This document shows, piece by piece, positions 59,469 to 64,000 of a stretch of DNA of 64,000 bases. The translations under genes were made by a program, and so were the position numbers. This DNA is from Bradyrhizobium sp. BTAi1 (GTDB lineage Bacteria; Pseudomonadota; Alphaproteobacteria; Rhizobiales; Xanthobacteraceae). Where the stretch lies: NCBI RefSeq assembly GCF_000015165.1, contig NC_009485.1, positions 5,103,501-5,167,500 on the forward strand, read 5' to 3'. Positions within the stretch are counted from its first letter, which is position 1. Each line of letters starts with the position of its first letter. Under the pieces are notes generated by a model, which had not been told where the DNA came from, made no database searches, and was given only the letters and a program-made list of their open reading frames with translations.

Positions 59469-59948
59469 ATGACAATGACGCGCAGCTATCGCTGGATAGG
59501 ATCGTCGCTGGTGGCGTCGGGCTGCGGGACGCTGGCGCATATGGGGCTGATGGAGCTCAAGACCGCGCTGCACATCCTGCCGCAGTTCGATCCGTCGTCC
59601 GCGCTGCTCGAGACGCTCCCGCCGCTGTTCGCCAATGTCACGCATGTGCAAGCGCCGGTCTGGCTGCTCTCGCAGCTCAACGGCGCCTTCCTCATCGGCC
59701 TGCTGTTCGGCTACGTCTTCCACCGCCTGCCCGGGCGGAGCGGCCTCGCCAAGGGCTTTCTGCTCGGACTTGCCGGCTGGCTGCTGCTCGGGATCGTGCT
59801 GTTTCCGGCCATCGGTCTCGGGCCTTTCGGCATCTCGCTCGGACTTGGCGCGGGCCCGGGCCTGTTTTCGCTGGCCATGGTCGAGGCCTATAGTCTGGTT
59901 CTCGGGGTGGTCTATGCGGCCCTGCAGCGGCCGGCCCACGGAGACTGA
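59469..59948 (+). CDS. small integral membrane protein, four helices
   Basis: 159 residues from the ATG at 59469; ATG 59445 and TTG 59421 are in frame upstream. Four hydrophobic segments with short loops (IGSSLVASGCGTLAHMGLM; VWLLSQLNGAFLIGLLFGYVF; GFLLGLAGWLLLGIVLFPAIGLG, read in parts; MVEAYSLVLGVVYAAL). It resembles the DUF6789-like small membrane proteins but this is only a likeness. Function unknown. Divergent from the Spy-like gene. Confidence 0.65.
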   Translation: MTMTRSYRWIGSSLVASGCGTLAHMGLMELKTALHILPQFDPSSALLETLPPLFANVTHVQAPVWLLSQLNGAFLIGLLFGYVFHRLPGRSGLAKGFLLGLAGWLLLGIVLFPAIGLGPFGISLGLGAGPGLFSLAMVEAYSLVLGVVYAALQRPAHGD

Positions 59949-60300
59949 ACCGCGATCAAGCGCGCCTGGTCCCTGCTTGCGCACCGCCGCCGCGAGCATT
60001 TCGACAAAGTCGAATTTTGATCTTTCGCTTTCTCGGAAATGATGTATGATCCGCGTCGTCCCGCCCCATGCAGAGGGATGTACGCGTCGTCACGAACGTC
60101 GGGGTGAGGTGCGGTGCCGCAGGTCATGCCGGACGCGCTCGATGCGCAGACGACCGGCATGCCCAGCGGACGTGAAGTCGCAGCGTCCTGACACCCCGAA
60201 GCTGGTGTTACGTTCGCAGCGATGCTGACGCATCGCGCGGATCATGGTGGCCAACAAGCCCGGCGCACCAGGGAGACTGTGTATAAGCGTGAAGACACCG

Positions 60301-60402
60301 CGCAGGGAATGCCGGATGTTCGGCTGAACCTGTGGTACCTGCCGCCTGCATTTTCTTTCGCAGGCGGGCCATGGGTGAGGCCTTCACCCGGCATTCCCTG
60401 CG
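60301..60402 (-). repeat. structured extragenic repeat, copy 2 (inverted relative to copy 1)
   Basis: Arms 60301-60315 and 60388-60402 are perfectly complementary over 15 bases. Inside are a hairpin of 60373-60378 with 60384-60389 and one of 60342-60349 with 60360-60367 (8 bp); the remainder includes the reverse complement of ACCACAGGTTCAGCC. Same layout as 5442-5542 with different hairpin sequences. It lies in the 931-base gap 59949-60879, which otherwise shows only repeat-like DNA of Bradyrhizobium style and no gene; a longer conserved unit may run from about 60050 to 60440. Confidence 0.78.
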
Positions 60403-60641
60403 CCCTCTCATTTTGTGTGAGGGTGAACTGATCGCAGAACTCGGGCGTGAAGTGCCGCGGGAACGAGAACGCTTGTGTTCGAGCTGCTCAGCACGCGCTG
60501 CAATCTCCGCTGTCGTCCCGGACAAGCCGCGGCGCGCGCCAGCGCGACGCGGCGCTGATCCGCGACCCATCCGCCGCGGCGGACATGAGGCGAAAGGTGG
60601 CAAACGACCAGCCTGCCCCAAACGACTCCCTGGGGTTATGG

Positions 60642-60661
60642 GTCCCGGCGTTCGCCGGGAC
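60642..60661. repeat. short REP-like palindrome
   Basis: GTCCCGGCG-TT-CGCCGGGAC, a perfect nine-bp palindrome within GGTTATGG...GACGACGG. From memory, this is a common extragenic repeat in Bradyrhizobium and relatives. It lies in the gap before the hydantoinase operon. Confidence 0.8.
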
Positions 60662-60879
60662 GACGGCGGGGCGTAGGGTCGGCAGCGAAGCGCTGCACGC
60701 GACGTCGCGTCGACGCACGAGCGAACAACGACATCGTCGATCAGCAAGATTGAGCGCGCCCCCTATCACGACCTCAAGTCCGCACCGCACAAATGCAGAG
60801 CAGCAAGACACATCTCCGCTGGCGCAATGGCATAGGACTTGCTCAACTCGTCCACCAATTCGTTGCGGAGATCTATCGA

Positions 60880-62964
60880 ATGCTTGAAGGAGCCGAAGTC
60901 CGGCTGGCCGTCGATATCGGTGGCACGTTCACCGATATCGTTCTCGACATCGGCGAGCTTCGCCGCACACGCAAGGTGCTGACGACGCCGACGCAGCCCG
61001 AGCAGGCCGTGCTGGATGGCACGCGCCTGATCCTCGCCGATGCGAAGGCGCGCATCTCCGATATCGACGTCTTCATTCACGGCACCACGCTCGCCACCAA
61101 CGCAATCATCGAGCGCCGCGGCGCCAGGACGGCGCTGATCGCCACATCAGGCTTCCGCGATGTTCTGGATATTGGAACCGAGAGCCGCTACGATCAGTAC
61201 GACCTCTCGATCGACAAGCCGAAACCGCTGGTGCCGCGCGCCCTGCGCTTCACCGTGCCCGAGCGCGTCGATGCCCATGGTGACGTCAGACTGCCGCTCG
61301 ATGAAGCGGCAGTGCGCGCGCTGGTTCCACAATTGCGCGCGCAGAATGTCACCAGCATCGCCATCGCCTTCCTTCACGCCTATGCCAATCCGGCCCATGA
61401 GCGGCGCGCCGGCGAGATCTTGGCCGCAGAGATGCCCGGCGTCTCGATCACGCTCTCCTCGGCGGTCTGTCCCGAAATCCGGGAATATGAGCGGACCTCG
61501 ACCGCGGTGGCCAACGCCTATGTGCAGCCGCTGATGGACAGCTATCTCGCGCGCATGGAGCAGGCGCTCCGGATCGAGCAGTTCCGCGGCGCGATCTATC
61601 TGGTCACCTCCGGCGGCGGCGTCACCTCGATCGACACCGCACGGCGCTTTCCGGTGCGGCTCGTCGAATCCGGGCCCGCGGGTGGCGCGATCTTCGCCGG
61701 CCAGATCGCGGCCCGGCTTGGCGAGCGCAAGGTCCTGTCGTTCGACATGGGCGGCACCACCGCCAAGATCTGCCTGATCGAGGACTTCGAGCCGGAGAGC
61801 TCACGCGTGTTCGAGGTCGACCGCGCCGCGCGCTTCCTCAAAGGCTCCGGCCTGCCGGTGCGCATTCCCGTCATCGAGATGGTCGAAATCGGCGCCGGCG
61901 GCGGCTCGATCGCGCGTATCGACGCGATGAAGCGTGTCACCGTCGGCCCGGAGAGCGCCTCGTCCGAGCCGGGACCGGCCTGCTACGGCCGCGGCGGGCA
62001 ACGTCCGGCGGTCACCGATTCCGACGTCGCGCTCGGCATGATCGATCCCGACGCGTTCGCCGGCGGCACCATCAAGCTCGATCCCGAGCTGTCGCGACAG
62101 GCCCTGCTCCGCGACGTCGGCGCGCCGCTCGGCCTCGATGCCGAGACCGCCGCCTACGCGGTGCACGAAGTGGTGTGCGAGAACATGGCGAGCGCGGCGC
62201 GCGTCCACGCCGTCGAGCGCGGCGCCATCATCGGCCAGCACACGCTGATTGCGTTCGGTGGCGCCGCGCCGCTGCATGCCGCCCGCGTCGCCGAGAAGAT
62301 CGGCGTCTCCCGGGTGATCGTCCCCTCCAATGCCGGCGTCGGCTCGGCAGTCGGCTTCCTCGCAGCGCCCATCGCCTATGAGCTGGTGCGTAGCCGCCAC
62401 GCCCGGCTCGATGATTTCGACACGGCGCTCGTCTCCGGTCTGCTGCAGGAGATGGCCGATGAGGCCCGTGCCCTGGTCGAGCCGGGTGCGGCCGGTGCGC
62501 CGGTGCGCGAGCGCCGCGCCGCCTTCATGCGCTATGTCGGTCAGGGCCACGAGATCAGCGTCGAGCTGCCGAACCGTGCACTCACCGTCGATGATCTGCC
62601 CGCACTGCGTAAGACCTTCGAGGCCGGCTACGCCGCGCTGTTCGAACGGGCCATTCCCGGCGCCGCGATCGAGGTGCTGAGCTGGTCGGTGCTGGCGACG
62701 ACGGACGCGCGCCAGCCGCCGGCCGTCGCCGCGGTGACGCGCAGACCCGCAGGACAAGCCGCCGGCTATCGCAAATTCTTCGACGGCCGTGCCGGACAGT
62801 TCGTCGAGATCCCGCTGTATCGCCGCGAACAGATGGCGCCGGGTGCCGTGATCGCCGGCCCCGCCGTGATCGCCGAGGACGAGACCTCGACCTTCATCTC
62901 CAATAGTTTCGACGCGCATATCGACGGCGCCGGCAGCATCGTCATGGAACGGAAGGCAGCCTGA
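60880..62964 (+). CDS. hydantoinase/oxoprolinase subunit A (HyuA family)
   Basis: 694 residues from the ATG at 60880 (MLEGAEVRLAVDIGG); the frame back to 60793 lacks a ribosome site. N-terminal hydantoinase/oxoprolinase domain with the ATP-binding LAVDIGGTFTDIVLD and FIHGTTLATNAIIERRGA, a second ASKHA motif in LSFDMGGTTAKICLIED, and GAGGGSIARID. The family hydrolyses 5-membered cyclic imides or carboxylates acetone-like ketones using ATP. Two bases upstream of the beta-subunit gene. N-methylhydantoinase or acetophenone-type carboxylase are the likeliest choices. Confidence 0.93.
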   Translation: MLEGAEVRLAVDIGGTFTDIVLDIGELRRTRKVLTTPTQPEQAVLDGTRLILADAKARISDIDVFIHGTTLATNAIIERRGARTALIATSGFRDVLDIGTESRYDQYDLSIDKPKPLVPRALRFTVPERVDAHGDVRLPLDEAAVRALVPQLRAQNVTSIAIAFLHAYANPAHERRAGEILAAEMPGVSITLSSAVCPEIREYERTSTAVANAYVQPLMDSYLARMEQALRIEQFRGAIYLVTSGGGVTSIDTARRFPVRLVESGPAGGAIFAGQIAARLGERKVLSFDMGGTTAKICLIEDFEPESSRVFEVDRAARFLKGSGLPVRIPVIEMVEIGAGGGSIARIDAMKRVTVGPESASSEPGPACYGRGGQRPAVTDSDVALGMIDPDAFAGGTIKLDPELSRQALLRDVGAPLGLDAETAAYAVHEVVCENMASAARVHAVERGAIIGQHTLIAFGGAAPLHAARVAEKIGVSRVIVPSNAGVGSAVGFLAAPIAYELVRSRHARLDDFDTALVSGLLQEMADEARALVEPGAAGAPVRERRAAFMRYVGQGHEISVELPNRALTVDDLPALRKTFEAGYAALFERAIPGAAIEVLSWSVLATTDARQPPAVAAVTRRPAGQAAGYRKFFDGRAGQFVEIPLYRREQMAPGAVIAGPAVIAEDETSTFISNSFDAHIDGAGSIVMERKAA

Positions 62965-62966
62965 AG

Positions 62967-64000
62967 ATGAGCGCATCACAAACCAGTCTGATCGACCTGC
63001 AGATCATGTGGCACCGGCTGATCGCCGTGGTCGAGGAGCAGGCCCAGGTGCTGCTGCGCACCGCCTTCAGCCCGATCGTGCGCGAATGCGGCGACCTCTC
63101 CGCCGGCGTGTTCGACTTGAAGGGGCGCATGCTGGCGCAGGCCGTCACCGGCACGCCGGGCCACGTCAACTCGATGGCCGAGTCGGTGAAACACTTCATC
63201 GCGCACTTTCCGATTCATACGATGAAGCCGGGCGACGCCTACATCACCAACGATCCCTGGATGGGCACCGGCCATCTCAACGACTTCGTCGTCACCACGC
63301 CCTGCTTCAAGGACGGCCAGCCGGTCGCACTGTTCTCCTGCACCAGCCATCTGATGGACATTGGCGGCATCGGCTTCGGCCCCGATGGCACCGACGTGTT
63401 CATGGAGGGGCTGTACATCCCGATGCTGAAACTGATCGACCAGGGCGTCGTCAACAAGACGCTGATGGCGATGATCCGCGCCAACACGCGACTGCCGGTC
63501 GACACCGAGGGCGACACCTATTCGCTCGCCGCCTGCAACGATGTCGGCTGCCAGCGCCTGGTCGAGATGATGACGGAGTTCGGCATCGCCTCGCTCGACG
63601 AACTCGGCGACTACATCTGCGACCGCTCGCGCGAGGCCGTGCTGGCTGAGATCGCGAAGCTGCCCAAGGGCAGCTGGCGCAACGAGATGGTGGTCGACGG
63701 CTATGATGCGCCGGTGACCTTGAAGGCGGCGCTGACCATCAGCGATGACGGCATCCATGTCGATTTCGACGGCACCTCGCCCGCCTCGAAGTTCGGCATC
63801 AACGTGCCGCTGTCCTACACCACGGCCTACACCGTGTTCGGGCTCGGCTGCGTGGTGGCGTCCGCGATCCCCAACAATGCCGGCTCGCTGTCGCCACTCA
63901 CCGTCTCGGCGCCCTCGGGCGCGATCCTCAATGCGCCGAAGCCGGCGCCAGTCGCCTCGCGCCACGTCATCGGCCAGATGCTGCCCGACGTCGTGTTCGG
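62967..64000 (+). CDS. hydantoinase B/oxoprolinase family subunit (3' partial)
   Basis: Runs off the window without a stop; about 344 residues are visible of a usual 550-600. ATG at 62967, two bases after the A-subunit stop. Family marks: LIDLQIMWHRLIAVVEEQAQ (read in parts), RTAFSPIVRECGDLSAGVFD, GTPGHVNSMAESV, DAYITNDPWMGTGHLNDFVV and HLMDIGGIGFGPDG. It is the catalytic partner of the preceding ATP-binding subunit. Confidence 0.93.
   Translation, partial: MSASQTSLIDLQIMWHRLIAVVEEQAQVLLRTAFSPIVRECGDLSAGVFDLKGRMLAQAVTGTPGHVNSMAESVKHFIAHFPIHTMKPGDAYITNDPWMGTGHLNDFVVTTPCFKDGQPVALFSCTSHLMDIGGIGFGPDGTDVFMEGLYIPMLKLIDQGVVNKTLMAMIRANTRLPVDTEGDTYSLAACNDVGCQRLVEMMTEFGIASLDELGDYICDRSREAVLAEIAKLPKGSWRNEMVVDGYDAPVTLKAALTISDDGIHVDFDGTSPASKFGINVPLSYTTAYTVFGLGCVVASAIPNNAGSLSPLTVSAPSGAILNAPKPAPVASRHVIGQMLPDVVF

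Noticed and set aside
60332..60811. Several short open frames in the gap before the hydantoinase operon
   Set aside because: They run through the structured repeat and the REP palindrome; peptides such as those around LWVPAFAGTT are typical products of repeat DNA, not genes.

Overview
The window is GC-rich, densely coded and almost free of IS elements. Its style points to an alphaproteobacterium of the Bradyrhizobium/Nitrobacteraceae group: many ABC uptake systems, LysR, AraC and XRE-cupin regulators, a candidate EcfG-type stress promoter, and extragenic palindromes of a kind I recall from Bradyrhizobium genomes. The genus is an inference from gene content and repeat style; no rRNA or other marker is present.

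Left part (1-27344), apparent organosulfur utilisation. An FMN-dependent monooxygenase of the NtaA/SnaA/DszA type (cut by the window edge) leads a five-gene operon with a complete Dpp/Opp-type ABC transporter, minus its binding protein. A small accessory island (5259-9200) follows, with a ParDE-like and a TacAT-like toxin-antitoxin pair, a truncated transposase, two ~90-bp direct repeats and a low-GC orphan gene. Then come a flavoprotein/ferredoxin pair, an extreme Met/Cys-rich small protein, an XRE-cupin regulator, an orphan peptide-type binding protein, an SsuABC-like system, a Crp/Fnr regulator, an operon of a DUF971 protein, an AprA-like flavoprotein, an AprB-like ferredoxin and a HEAT-repeat protein, a SoxC/SoxD-like sulfite dehydrogenase pair, and a second SsuABC-like system. 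Together these fit import of sulfonates or other organosulfur compounds, oxygenolytic release of sulfite, and sulfite oxidation. The exact substrates cannot be read from the sequence.

Middle part (27494-39926), mostly housekeeping: tRNA-Leu(GAG), a stand-alone FliN-like protein, lipB, a tautomerase divergent from a LysR regulator, an AraC regulator, a GbsR/DUF4166/TIGR01777 operon with a promoter-operator that predicts a leaderless transcript, a methyltransferase, acylphosphatase, a PEP-mutase-family lyase, an acyl-CoA carboxylase alpha subunit and a zinc metallopeptidase.

Right part (40153-64000): a PAS hybrid kinase; a membrane kinase with an NtrC-type sigma54 activator, followed directly by a dyad and a -24/-12 promoter that drive two paralogous proteins built of a repeated ~55-residue domain, then an MFS and an ArsB-like transporter; a YciF-like stress protein; a phosphatase behind a Pho box; an HtrA protease; a peroxiredoxin; a wrecked ParDE locus; a DEAD-box helicase; small envelope proteins; and the start of a hydantoinase/oxoprolinase operon.

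The most unusual items are a structured repeat present at 5442-5542 and, inverted, at 60301-60402, whose hairpins co-vary; the ~43% Met protein at 11688; the self-contained sigma54 circuit at 42755-49662; and the doubled AprAB-like modules beside soxCD-like genes.
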